A stretch of 64,000 nucleotides of DNA from ELB16-189 sp018266435. Its GTDB lineage: Bacteria; Bacteroidota; Bacteroidia; Cytophagales; Cyclobacteriaceae. Shown one piece after another: positions 1-7,350 of this stretch. Made by a program: the position numbers and the translations under genes. How positions within the stretch are numbered: the stretch's first letter is position 1; each line of letters starts with the position of its first letter. The stretch is taken from positions 2,852,001 through 2,916,000 of the forward strand of contig CP126125.1 in assembly GCA_030123525.1 (NCBI GenBank), in the 5' to 3' direction. Under the pieces are notes generated by a model. It saw only the letters and a program-made list of their open reading frames with translations, had not been told where the DNA came from and made no database searches.

Positions 1-1262
1 TTTCCGGCTTCGTCAAACTCTTTCCATTCTTTGTGCTTGCGGTTGGCCACGTATTCACCTTGTTCTTTGATTTTGCCGTTGGGCCAATAGCTGGTGTACA
101 TACCGTGCATGCGGCTGCCCACGTACTCACATTCACTCAGCAGTTTTCCGTCTTCATAATAATTTTTCACCGGACCGGTAATGAGGTTGAACTTCCAGGT
201 TTCTTCTACTTTTTTAGCCCCGCTGGCATAGTACTGTGTGCGGATTCCGCTCAGGTCGCCTTCTTTATAATTTTCTTTGAGTGTTAGAGTTTTGCCATCA
301 GAGGCATAGAAGTACCAGGGGCCGTGCGGCTTGCCTCGTCTGAAATTTTTCTCCACTATTTTATTACCTGTACTGTCGTACTCGTTTACTTCACTGTCTA
401 TCCCGTTTAGTGCAACCTGCTCACGTACTCTTACCTTGCCATTGTGAAAGTAGTCGAGGTTAGTTCCCACCTTTGAGCCGAGGTTAAAATTATATTCATG
501 CCTGGTTTTTCCATCGGCAAAATACCCTGCGTTGGTGCCGTGCAGTTTACCAAATTTGAAATGCCCCTTCAGCAGTAAGCGGCCGTTGGGGTCATAGTTG
601 ATAAACTCGCCCACGGTTTCGCCATCTTTAATGGTGTAGATCAACTCCAGTTGTGCGTTAGGGTAAAATGATTTTAAATAGCCGCTAATATAACCGTCTT
701 TGTAGTTGGCCTCGGTTTCGAGCACACCCGTTTCGTAATATGTCTTGGTTACCCCGTTAGGCTTTTCATTTTTATAGCTGATTTCTTTTTTAATCGTGCC
801 TGAGGGGTAGTATTCTTTCACCAAACCATCGGGCTTACCTTTTACAAACAGGCCTTCTTGCTTGATTATTCCTGAAGGGAAATACGACTTTACGCTGTCA
901 ACTAATTTATTGTTTTGGTAGAAAGCTGTTTGTATCGGTATGCCCTTTTCGTTATACACCTGAACGGTTCCGTGGCGAAGGCCATTTTCATAATTTATTT
1001 TTCGAAGCAGTGTGCCTTGCTCGTTGTATTCGTAAAACGTGCCCGATCTTACGCCATTGACAAATGTTCCTTCAATAGCTACTTTTCCATTTACAAAATA
1101 CTTGCGGTATTTGCCGTTCATTTCATTGTTGGCAGAAATGAAGTACTCTTCCTGTACACGCGAGTGAGTGGATGGATCGTAAAAGGTCTTTACTTCTTTT
1201 TGGGAAAAGACTTTTAAAAAAAGAATGAAAAGAAAAAGTGTTAAAAATTTTTCTTTGCGCAT
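1..1262 (-). CDS. YwqK/MORN-repeat exported protein (3' end beyond the left edge)
   Basis: Reading the minus strand from an ATG at 1262 gives an uninterrupted frame of 420 codons that leaves the window at position 1. It begins with MRKEKFLTLFLFILFLKVFS, a signal peptide (predicted cut just after the FSQ), followed by many repeats of about 22 residues of the type Y-(Y/F)-x-N-G-K-x-(K/R)-x-E-x-x-Y-K-x-G-x-x-x-G. This is the pattern of YwqK-family 'antitoxin component' / MORN-like proteins, which are common as secreted proteins in Bacteroidota. The molecular role of these proteins is not settled; the antitoxin label comes from remote similarity only. It is the last gene of a minus-strand run and starts 36 bp after the thiolase stop. 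The plus-strand frames opposite it are shadows. Confidence 0.8.
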   Translation of the reverse strand, partial: MRKEKFLTLFLFILFLKVFSQKEVKTFYDPSTHSRVQEEYFISANNEMNGKYRKYFVNGKVAIEGTFVNGVRSGTFYEYNEQGTLLRKINYENGLRHGTVQVYNEKGIPIQTAFYQNNKLVDSVKSYFPSGIIKQEGLFVKGKPDGLVKEYYPSGTIKKEISYKNEKPNGVTKTYYETGVLETEANYKDGYISGYLKSFYPNAQLELIYTIKDGETVGEFINYDPNGRLLLKGHFKFGKLHGTNAGYFADGKTRHEYNFNLGSKVGTNLDYFHNGKVRVREQVALNGIDSEVNEYDSTGNKIVEKNFRRGKPHGPWYFYASDGKTLTLKENYKEGDLSGIRTQYYASGAKKVEETWKFNLITGPVKNYYEDGKLLSECEYVGSRMHGMYTSYWPNGKIKEQGEYVANRKHKEWKEFDEAG

Positions 1263-1298
1263 GCGAACGTGATAACGCTGAAATTAAAAATTAATTGC

Positions 1299-2477
1299 TT
1301 ACATCCGTTCAAGTACCACTGCCGAAGCGCCACCTCCACCGTTGCAAATTCCGGCTACGCCTATGGAGGCATTGTTTTGTTTCAACACATTTGCCAGTGT
1401 GATAGTGATGCGCGCACCAGATGCACCGAGCGGGTGACCAATTGCCACAGCACCCCCATTAACATTCACTTTTTCCGGATTGAGACCAAGCTTGATGTTA
1501 TTGGCAATGGCCACAGCACTGAATGCTTCGTTGATTTCGTAATAGCCTACTTCTTTGGCATCTACTCCGGCCATTTTCATAGCCTTGGGTATGGCCAGCG
1601 AGGGAGTGGTGGTAAACCACATTGGGTCTTGTGCCGCATCGGCAAAACCACGAATTTTTACTAATGGAGCAAGACCTAACTCTTTTGCTTTGGCAGCGCT
1701 CATTAGTACAACTGCGGCAGCCCCATCGTTGATGGTGGATGCATTGGCGGCTGTTACGGTTCCTTCTTTTGTAAACACTGGTTTCAGGCCGGGTATTTTT
1801 TCGAAGTTTACATTTTTATATTCTTCGTCTTCACTAAACAGGGTAACGTCTCCCTTTTTTCCGACAATCTCAACGGGCGTCACTTCATCGTTAAATTTTC
1901 CGGCAGCCCAGGCAGCAGCTGCCCGCTTGTAAGAATTGATAGCGTAGTTGTCCTGATCCTGGCGGCTGATATTCATTTCTTTAGCGGTGTTGTCGGCACA
2001 AACACCCATTGCACAATGGTTATACACATCGGTTAATCCGTCAAAGGTCAGGCCGTCTACCAGTTGACCATCGCCATATTTGTATCCGTAGCGAGCTTTC
2101 AATAAGTAATACGGAATATTGCTCATGTTTTCCATGCCGCCTGCTACCACTACATCGTTTTGCCCGAGCATGATGGATTGGGCGCTGAGCATGATGGATT
2201 TCATTCCGGATGCGCAAACTTTGTTAACCAGCGTACACGGTATATTGTACCCTAAACCTGCACCCACGGCTACTTGCGTAGCGGGTGCCTGACCGAGCCC
2301 TGCTGAAATAACATTACCAAAGAAAAGTTCCTGCACTTGGTTGGCGGGCAGATTAATTTTAGCAAGTGCTGCCTTTACGGCAGTGCTGCCGAGTTTTACA
2401 GCAGATACGTTGGCGAGTGTTCCACCGAAGCTTCCGATGGGAGTGCGCACGGCTGAAACAATAACTACTTCTTTCAT
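1299..2477 (-). CDS. Acetyl-CoA C-acetyltransferase (thiolase)
   Basis: Cytoplasmic thiolase that condenses two acetyl-CoA to acetoacetyl-CoA or runs the reverse cleavage. At 392 residues it has the normal length. The acyl-accepting cysteine is Cys88 in NKVCASGMKS. The later catalytic blocks are NEAFS, GHPLGASGAR (catalytic His) and CNGGGGAS (second Cys near residue 376). The CNGGGGAS form resembles mitochondrial-type acetoacetyl-CoA thiolases more than the CIGGGQG form of many bacterial enzymes. The gene starts 48 bp downstream of batC on the same strand, so it may be co-transcribed. A biosynthetic or a beta-oxidation role cannot be told apart here; no other fatty-acid or ketone-body gene is adjacent. 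Confidence 0.93.
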   Translation of the reverse strand: MKEVVIVSAVRTPIGSFGGTLANVSAVKLGSTAVKAALAKINLPANQVQELFFGNVISAGLGQAPATQVAVGAGLGYNIPCTLVNKVCASGMKSIMLSAQSIMLGQNDVVVAGGMENMSNIPYYLLKARYGYKYGDGQLVDGLTFDGLTDVYNHCAMGVCADNTAKEMNISRQDQDNYAINSYKRAAAAWAAGKFNDEVTPVEIVGKKGDVTLFSEDEEYKNVNFEKIPGLKPVFTKEGTVTAANASTINDGAAAVVLMSAAKAKELGLAPLVKIRGFADAAQDPMWFTTTPSLAIPKAMKMAGVDAKEVGYYEINEAFSAVAIANNIKLGLNPEKVNVNGGAVAIGHPLGASGARITITLANVLKQNNASIGVAGICNGGGGASAVVLERM

Positions 2478-2525
2478 GGGATTATAGTTTATAGATTTCG
2501 AATTTCAAGTTACACATTACAGAAT

Positions 2526-3392
2526 TTACCAATCCGGTTTTCCTTTTTCTTTTGGTTTGGAGGCCTTGCGTTTGTTTTGTTGAAGGTACTGTACTTCCTG
2601 ATTTTTCATGGCTTCCAAAATCATCTTGGCCTTTTCTTCACTGATCTTCATATCCTTCAGTTTATCCTGTAAGGAGGGATCGGGTTTTTTCTGATCTTCT
2701 TTTTGTTCTTTTTTATCCTGCTGTTGTTCTTTTTGTTGCTTTTCTTTTTGCTCTTTCTCTTTCTGTTCTTTCTCTTTTTGTTCTTTGTTTTGCTGATCTT
2801 TCTTCTGTTGGTCTTGTTTTTCTTTTGGTTGGGTCTCTTTCTTGTCTTGTTTGTCCTTTTGGTCTTTTGAGTCTTTTTTCTGTTGGTCTTTCTGATCTTT
2901 GTTTTGATCTTTCTTCTGATCATCTTTCTTGTCTTGGTTCTGATCTTTCTGTTGTTGTTTTTTTTGCTCTTCCAGCTTTTTCTTTACCATTTCATAATCG
3001 TACCGGGCTTGCTCATTGGCCGGCTCGGCTTTCATAGCTTGTTTGAAATAATTCAATGCTTCTTCGTACTTGCCTTGCCGGTTGGCAATAATACCCATTT
3101 GCTGATTGGCCAGTGATTTTATTTTTTGGTCATGACTGGCCAGTAATGGCTGGTATGAATTGTAAGCGTTGGTGGTGTCGTTGGTAGTGAAAAAAGCATG
3201 GCCGAGGTTCAGGCCGATTTCTTCTTCTTTAACTCCCAGCGAATCGCGCAGTATCTTGTATTTCTCAATAGCCGTTTTCATGTCGCCCGACAAATACGCT
3301 TTCTTTGCCTGTGATTTAAGCGAATTGATTTTACTGATCCTGGCCGGATCAATTTTAAAAAGAAGGACTAATAAAATTATTATCACCCTCAT
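2526..3392 (-). CDS. batC: BatC-like TPR protein with a highly charged low-complexity tail
   Basis: A 288-residue protein with a short N-terminal hydrophobic segment (residues 1-13). TPR-like helices follow at about 20-140, including a clear repeat around GKYEEALNYFKQAMKAEPAN. Residues about 140-245 are almost purely K, Q, E and D. This architecture matches BatC/BatE-type proteins of the Bacteroides aerotolerance loci, which partner with membrane VWA proteins. Its ATG overlaps the stop of the upstream VWA gene as ATGA, indicating translational coupling. The Lys/Gln repeats give long open frames on all strands here, but the TPR part and the coupling fix the real frame. The precise biochemical role of Bat proteins is unknown. 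Confidence 0.75.
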   Translation of the reverse strand: MRVIIILLVLLFKIDPARISKINSLKSQAKKAYLSGDMKTAIEKYKILRDSLGVKEEEIGLNLGHAFFTTNDTTNAYNSYQPLLASHDQKIKSLANQQMGIIANRQGKYEEALNYFKQAMKAEPANEQARYDYEMVKKKLEEQKKQQQKDQNQDKKDDQKKDQNKDQKDQQKKDSKDQKDKQDKKETQPKEKQDQQKKDQQNKEQKEKEQKEKEQKEKQQKEQQQDKKEQKEDQKKPDPSLQDKLKDMKISEEKAKMILEAMKNQEVQYLQQNKRKASKPKEKGKPDW

Positions 3393-4357
3393 ATTGTCAC
3401 GGTCTTTACATCCATGAGTAAATCTAAAACGAAAAGTACCAATGCGGCCAGTAGAAAATAATAATACCGGTTAGCGGAAACATCTACTGTTCGTGCATCG
3501 CGTAACTCGCCCTCAATCTTACTGATGGTGTTGATCATTCGAGATACATCGTTGCGCTCTTCATTGATTTCAAAATATTGTCCACTGGTTTTGTTGGCAA
3601 GCGATTTCAGTTCAGAGGCATTGAGCTTAGAGATCACCAAATTGCCCTGGGCATCGGTTTTGTAGCCACGGCCAGTGTTGATCTGACCGCCCTTTTCGGT
3701 GCCTACGCCTAACGTAAACAGTTTTATGTTTTTGTCTTCAATTTCTTTTACAATATCATTGGTTTGTTCGCCAAAATCTTCGCCATCGCTGATTAAGATA
3801 ATGATTTTTGATTTTTGTTGTGTGCTCGGGCCTTCCTGGTCGTTGAGTTTGCTCAGGGCCATGCGCAGCGGAGGGCCAAAATCCGTTCCGGTTGAAGGAA
3901 CTAAACTGCTGTTCATGGTTTCGATGAAGAGGTTGAGTGCATTTTGATCGTAGGTAAGCGGGCACTGCATGAATGCTTCTGATGAAAAGATGATGATACC
4001 CAGCCGATCGCTGCTGAAGGCTTCCACCACACGTTTCATTTCATATTTTACTTTCTCCAGCCGAGTGGGTTGAATATCAAATGCATCCATGGATTTAGAT
4101 AAATCTACGCAGATCATAATGTCTTTGCCGATGGATTTGATTTCTCTTTTAGAGTCGCCATACGAAGGACCGAGAAAGGCAACAAGCAATAACCCGAAAA
4201 AGGCCGTGCGAATAACCAGTTTAAAAAAAACGGTATAAAAAGGTGTGTTCAGTGAGCGGCTAATGCGCACGATGCGGAATATGAACAGTCCGTAAAGCAC
4301 TAAAAACAAAATCGCAAGAATAGTCAGGGTTAATCCCCATTCACGAAACCAAACCAC
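3389..4357 (-). CDS. batB: Membrane VWA-domain protein, BatA/BatB type
   Basis: A 322-residue inner-membrane protein. Transmembrane helices are visible at about 10-30 and 50-66 and at the C-terminus (about 297-316), with a von Willebrand A domain in between. The metal-ion-dependent adhesion site is intact: D85-L-S-K-S, the TGTDFG threonine and the ISDGED aspartate. This is the usual BatA/BatB architecture, two N-terminal helices, VWA and one C-terminal helix. In Bacteroidota such genes usually sit in a moxR-DUF58-batA-batB-batC-batD cluster. Here only this gene and batC are present; the upstream neighbours are a methyltransferase and a PepSY protein. A perfect TACCTTTG element lies 17 nt before the ATG. 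BatA versus BatB cannot be resolved by eye. Confidence 0.82.
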   Translation of the reverse strand: MVWFREWGLTLTILAILFLVLYGLFIFRIVRISRSLNTPFYTVFFKLVIRTAFFGLLLVAFLGPSYGDSKREIKSIGKDIMICVDLSKSMDAFDIQPTRLEKVKYEMKRVVEAFSSDRLGIIIFSSEAFMQCPLTYDQNALNLFIETMNSSLVPSTGTDFGPPLRMALSKLNDQEGPSTQQKSKIIILISDGEDFGEQTNDIVKEIEDKNIKLFTLGVGTEKGGQINTGRGYKTDAQGNLVISKLNASELKSLANKTSGQYFEINEERNDVSRMINTISKIEGELRDARTVDVSANRYYYFLLAALVLFVLDLLMDVKTVTI

Positions 4358-4373
4358 AATAAAAATTTTTATT

Positions 4374-4427
4374 ACAAAGGTAACCGTTAAATGTTAACGA
4401 AACATGAGTTTATAATGAAACCTTTGT
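4374..4427. repeat. Nested inverted repeats upstream of batB
   Basis: ACAAAGGT at 4374-4381 is the perfect inverse of ACCTTTGT at 4420-4427. Inside this pair lies a second perfect inverted repeat, CGTTAA-ATG-TTAACG, at 4385-4399. The outer arm overlaps the candidate -7 element of the batB promoter. It could be an operator or, less likely, a weak terminator for the upstream methyltransferase gene; there is no T-run. Confidence 0.45.
4375..4382 (-). promoter_or_regulatory. Candidate -7 element (TACCTTTG) for batB
   Basis: On the minus strand this is a perfect match to the Bacteroidota -7 consensus TAnnTTTG, ending 17 nt before the batB ATG. No convincing -33 TTG is seen at the usual 19-20 nt spacing, so the call rests on the -7 match alone. 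Confidence 0.4.
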
Positions 4428-4448
4428 ACCAGAAGCTGTTACTAAAAA

Positions 4449-5060
4449 TTATTTTTTGTAACTGATCTGGATTCCCGAATGGCTCTTTTTATCAATCGTG
4501 GTTTCAAAATCATTGTCGTGATTCACAAAATCAATATACGATTGGGGCACGTTGCCATCGAGCACATTGTGTGCGGTATAGCAGCCGCCTTTTTTAAGTT
4601 TGGGTTTTACGTCAATAAAATAATTTTTATACCAATCCTTATCGGCATCAGAAAAAACAAAATCGAAAGTGCCCGACAATTCTTTTACAATTTCATGTGC
4701 ATTACCAAGTCGTGCATCGACAAATTGGATTAATCCTGCTTCGGTCAGGTTTTTGATGGCTTGTTCGTGTCGCTTTTTACTGAGTTCAACAGTAATTACT
4801 TTTCCACCGGTTTTGCTCATGGCCCAAGCCAGCCAGAGGGTGGAGTGCCCCGTGGAGGTGCCAATCTCCAGCGCAGAGGTATAGTTGTTTTTTACAATGA
4901 TATCGTGCAGGGTTTGGCCGTCTACAAAGGGTACATTCAGGTCGTGCCATTCGCTGCGGTGCTCTTTTAGAAATTTTTCTACTTTCTTGTCTAACTCGGA
5001 AGATTGACTGAGCAAGTTGCTAAAAACCATCAGCAGACTTATTGATAAAAGTATTTTCAT
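4449..5060 (-). CDS. Exported class I O-methyltransferase-like protein
   Basis: A 203-residue protein of the catechol/caffeoyl-CoA O-methyltransferase family. The SAM-binding motif is ALEIGTSTGHSTLWLA, followed by an acidic motif I-II (VITVEL) and the metal-binding type block FVFSDADKDWYKNYF. Oddly, it begins with MKILLSISLLMVFSNLLSQS, which looks like a Sec signal peptide. That would place a SAM-dependent enzyme in the periplasm or on the surface, where SAM is not expected to be available. The leader could instead be a membrane anchor. It lies 10 bp downstream of the PepSY-type gene, so the two are probably co-transcribed. Substrate unknown. Confidence 0.75.
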   Translation of the reverse strand: MKILLSISLLMVFSNLLSQSSELDKKVEKFLKEHRSEWHDLNVPFVDGQTLHDIIVKNNYTSALEIGTSTGHSTLWLAWAMSKTGGKVITVELSKKRHEQAIKNLTEAGLIQFVDARLGNAHEIVKELSGTFDFVFSDADKDWYKNYFIDVKPKLKKGGCYTAHNVLDGNVPQSYIDFVNHDNDFETTIDKKSHSGIQISYKK

Positions 5061-5070
5061 GTTCCTTGAG

Positions 5071-5613
5071 TTAAGACAGTAAAAATAAAAAGATCAAAGG
5101 AAAAATAATTCCAATCAGAGCCAGTTTCCACCCGCGGCTGCGGAAACTTAATTTTCCTTTTTCGATAAACATGCCGGTGATGGCGATGACCATCATACCA
5201 ATTCCGAAAATATCGGAGTAGTAAATCCACCAGTTGCTGGTGTCTTGGTGAAGTTGGGTCATTTGCCCGAGCAGGGGCACGATAAAGTAGGACTCAATTT
5301 TTCCCTTGCCCGTGGCCAGGTCAACTTGCACATCGTGGCTTTCGTAAGAAATACGTAAGCGATTTTCATCCGCACTGAACCTTCTCAGGTTATCGTTAAT
5401 TTGTTGCTGCCGGGCAAAACGATCAATCCATTGTGCATTAATGGAATCTTTACTGACTGGCGCTATTGAAATTTCTCTTTTTTCATAGGTATATTTTCGG
5501 GGATGCCAACTTTGGCGGTGGTTGAGAAATATCCCCGAAAGGGAGAAGGCAATGATTAATCCTACGTAAAAATAAGCGATATCGCGGTGGGTGTTGCGGG
5601 AGGTAAGTTTCAT
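5071..5613 (-). CDS. PepSY-associated transmembrane protein
   Basis: A 180-residue membrane protein with a helix at about 12-30 (YFYVGLIIAFSLSGIFLNHR), a periplasmic section of about 100 residues, a helix at about 128-148 (YYSDIFGIGMMVIAITGMF) and a final hydrophobic segment. The order 'TM with LNHR, PepSY-like extracytoplasmic domain, LHQDTS, TM' is that of short PepSY-associated TM-helix proteins, often linked to iron or reductase systems. No iron-uptake gene is nearby. It heads the minus-strand run and is divergent from the sigma-factor gene. A weak TATAAAGTTG sequence lies upstream, one mismatch from the -7 consensus. Function beyond the family is not evident. Confidence 0.7.
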   Translation of the reverse strand: MKLTSRNTHRDIAYFYVGLIIAFSLSGIFLNHRQSWHPRKYTYEKREISIAPVSKDSINAQWIDRFARQQQINDNLRRFSADENRLRISYESHDVQVDLATGKGKIESYFIVPLLGQMTQLHQDTSNWWIYYSDIFGIGMMVIAITGMFIEKGKLSFRSRGWKLALIGIIFPLIFLFLLS

Positions 5614-5767
5614 GTATTTGTTTTGGTTTTGGACTTTCTTTAGACAACTTTATAGGATGGTTTATTCCTTGAGGCCTAACCGGTAACCATAAAATTTTTC
5701 AAACATAGGGGAATAAAAATGAATCAGGCAATGTCTAAGAGGTGTGTCAAGTCAAATTCGTCAGGTC

Positions 5768-6304
5768 ATGGCCATTGAATCCGACCAGGAATTGGTTCAA
5801 AATACCCTTACTGGCGATTTATCAGCCTTTAAAACGCTCGTAAACCGTCACGAGGGAAAGGTGGCCGGTGTGGTTCGTTCCATGCTGGGGCAAACGGCTG
5901 AAGCCGAAGATGTAGGGCAGGAAGTTTTTATTCGGTTTTATGAGTCACTGGGCAAATTCAGGGGAGATTCAGCCGTGTCAACTTATTTAACGAGGATAGC
6001 CATCAACCTGTCGCTGAATGAACTGAAAAGACGCAAACGCAGGTTTTCACTTTTTGCCAGCGATGATGAAGCCACACATGTAAAAGCAAAAGATGAAACA
6101 CATGACCTGAATGAAATGCTGGACATGGAATTTAAACGACTGGAACCGGAGTTTCGCACGGTAGCCACCCTGAGGCTGGTAGAAGGTTACTCTACCGAAG
6201 AAACAGCCGAGATACTGAATTTACCGATGGGCACGGTGATGTCGCGCCTGGCGCGGGCACAAAAAAAATTGAAAGAAGGATTATCAAAATATTTAGAAAC
6301 GTAA
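5768..6304 (+). CDS. ECF-type RNA polymerase sigma factor (sigma-70 family)
   Basis: A short sigma factor with only regions 2 and 4. Region 2 contains AEAEDVGQEVFIRFYESLGKF and the DNA-melting part TYLTRIAINLSLNELKRRKR. Region 4 holds the helix-turn-helix YSTEETAEILNLPMGTVMSRLARAQKKL. The ATG at 5768 (MAIESDQEL) is preferred because sigma factors of this type usually start a few residues before this helix; a GTG at 5744 would add eight residues. The next two genes follow at 5 and 4 bp, so this is an operon of sigma factor, small membrane protein and Spy-like protein. That layout suggests cell-envelope stress sensing, with the second gene as anti-sigma factor. Confidence 0.88.
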   Translation: MAIESDQELVQNTLTGDLSAFKTLVNRHEGKVAGVVRSMLGQTAEAEDVGQEVFIRFYESLGKFRGDSAVSTYLTRIAINLSLNELKRRKRRFSLFASDDEATHVKAKDETHDLNEMLDMEFKRLEPEFRTVATLRLVEGYSTEETAEILNLPMGTVMSRLARAQKKLKEGLSKYLET

Positions 6305-6309
6305 GTAGT

Positions 6310-6720
6310 ATGGAAACGAAAAACGAAGATTTGTTTTTGCAGTCGCTCGATGGGTCAGTTACCCCCGAACAAAAAGAAATGCTTACCCATGAATTGGCGG
6401 GTGACTTTCATTTGCGAAAAAGCGCAGATCAGTTTTTACGCATCCGCGAAAAATTGAAGCGCAGCGAACCCGATTCATTCGGGCCGTTCTTTGCCGAGCG
6501 AATCATCAACAAAATCAAAAATTTGAAGCAGGAAGTAGATTATCAAATCTTTTTCTTCTTCAAAAAATACCAAGTGGCTGTCATTGGGGTAGTGGTGGCC
6601 TTGCTGGTACTGAATATTATTTTTTCTGATAACCTCAGCATCAGGTCGGTGCTAGGGTTTGAAGACCAGCCCAAAGAAGATACAGTAGCTATTAATTTAT
6701 ATCAGGATTTAATCAATTAA
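6310..6720 (+). CDS. Small single-pass membrane protein, probable anti-sigma factor
   Basis: A 136-residue protein with a soluble, largely helical N-terminus (about 1-85), one transmembrane helix at about 88-106 (YQVAVIGVVVALLVLNIIF) and a short periplasmic tail. I recognise no zinc-binding HxxxCxxC anti-sigma signature. The call as anti-sigma factor rests on its position 5 bp after the sigma gene, the N-in/C-out topology and the LDGSVTPEQKEML start, which resembles the opening helix of Bacteroidota anti-sigma proteins. It may have another role. Confidence 0.6.
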   Translation: METKNEDLFLQSLDGSVTPEQKEMLTHELAGDFHLRKSADQFLRIREKLKRSEPDSFGPFFAERIINKIKNLKQEVDYQIFFFFKKYQVAVIGVVVALLVLNIIFSDNLSIRSVLGFEDQPKEDTVAINLYQDLIN

Positions 6721-6724
6721 TAAA

Positions 6725-7141
6725 ATGACAGCAGAAAGGAGAAAAGCGTTGGTGATGATGAGCATCACGTTTCTTACAGGAGTTATTATTGGTGTGCTTG
6801 GCACTGGTTTTTTTGCCCGGCAACATTACCATGAGCGACCAGAAAGAAAAGATGGAGGAAGGTACCGGTCAGAACGCAGTTCTTTTCAAGAGCGCATTTA
6901 CAGAGTGGTAGAAGCCGATTCAGCCCAGCGTTTGCTCATGAAGCCCATTATAGATGAAACCTCTGAAAAATTCAACAAACTTCAAGAAGAAGGCATGAAG
7001 TTGGTGCGCCCCATCTTTGATTCAATGGCTATCAAACTCAAGCCTATTTTAAAACCCGAACAGCAGGAAGAATTGCAAAAATACTTCCACCGGCACGACA
7101 AGACGCACGGGGGTGGTGAGAAAAGCAAAGAAAAAGAGTAG
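6725..7141 (+). CDS. Spy/CpxP-like periplasmic protein with N-terminal anchor
   Basis: A 138-residue protein with one N-terminal helix (about 9-29, VMMSITFLTGVIIGVLGTGF), followed by a charged helical domain ending in LKPILKPEQQEELQKYF and a His/Lys/Gly-rich tail. The 'L(T/K)PEQ...L...' helix with a preceding long helix is the pattern of periplasmic heavy-metal-sensor/Spy-type chaperones (LTXXQ family). It is the third gene of the sigma-factor operon, 4 bp after the putative anti-sigma gene. It could be the periplasmic sensor arm of that system. No metal-binding motif beyond the His-rich tail (HRHDKTHGG) is evident. Confidence 0.55.
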   Translation: MTAERRKALVMMSITFLTGVIIGVLGTGFFARQHYHERPERKDGGRYRSERSSFQERIYRVVEADSAQRLLMKPIIDETSEKFNKLQEEGMKLVRPIFDSMAIKLKPILKPEQQEELQKYFHRHDKTHGGGEKSKEKE

Positions 7142-7350
7142 TTGCGTTACGTAAAGTAAGCGGCTGTTTGTTGCAGCCATACCTGTCAAAACTTTCAAGA
7201 TTATCTCTCACAGAGAACGCCTTACCTGAATTTTCTGGTGCTGCTCTTGACCCTGCTTTGCTTGGTGTATGCAAGACAATACTTGAGGTAAGCGCTCAAC
7301 TGGTTATGGGGTAAGGAAAAGTAGAGTTATTTTCGCGCCAGCGAAAAAAA
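7142..7350. other. Intergenic region with a hairpin abutting the folC start
   Basis: A 209-bp gap without a credible gene. It contains a GGCTG/CAGCC hairpin near 7162-7178 without a T-run. Immediately before the folC ATG there is a perfect 7-bp stem TTTTCGC-gcca-GCGAAAA at 7330-7347. The overlapping TATTTTCG at 7328-7335 is one mismatch from the -7 consensus TAnnTTTG and could be the folC promoter; the hairpin might then be partly transcribed. Confidence 0.4.

Noticed and set aside
33..1217. Several open plus-strand frames of 84-131 residues at the left end
   Set aside because: They lie opposite a continuous 420-codon minus-strand frame with signal peptide and regular YwqK/MORN repeats, which explains the region.
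1..1262. YwqK-type protein as a toxin-antitoxin system
   Set aside because: The family label 'antitoxin' is historical; no toxin gene is adjacent and the protein carries a signal peptide.
2657..2923. An 88-residue frame rich in Lys, Arg and Asn on the minus strand
   Set aside because: It is another frame of the low-complexity K/Q/E/D tail of batC; no independent signal or start context.
7162..7178. GGCTG/CAGCC hairpin as a terminator of the sigma operon
   Set aside because: Stem of only five pairs and no following T-run.
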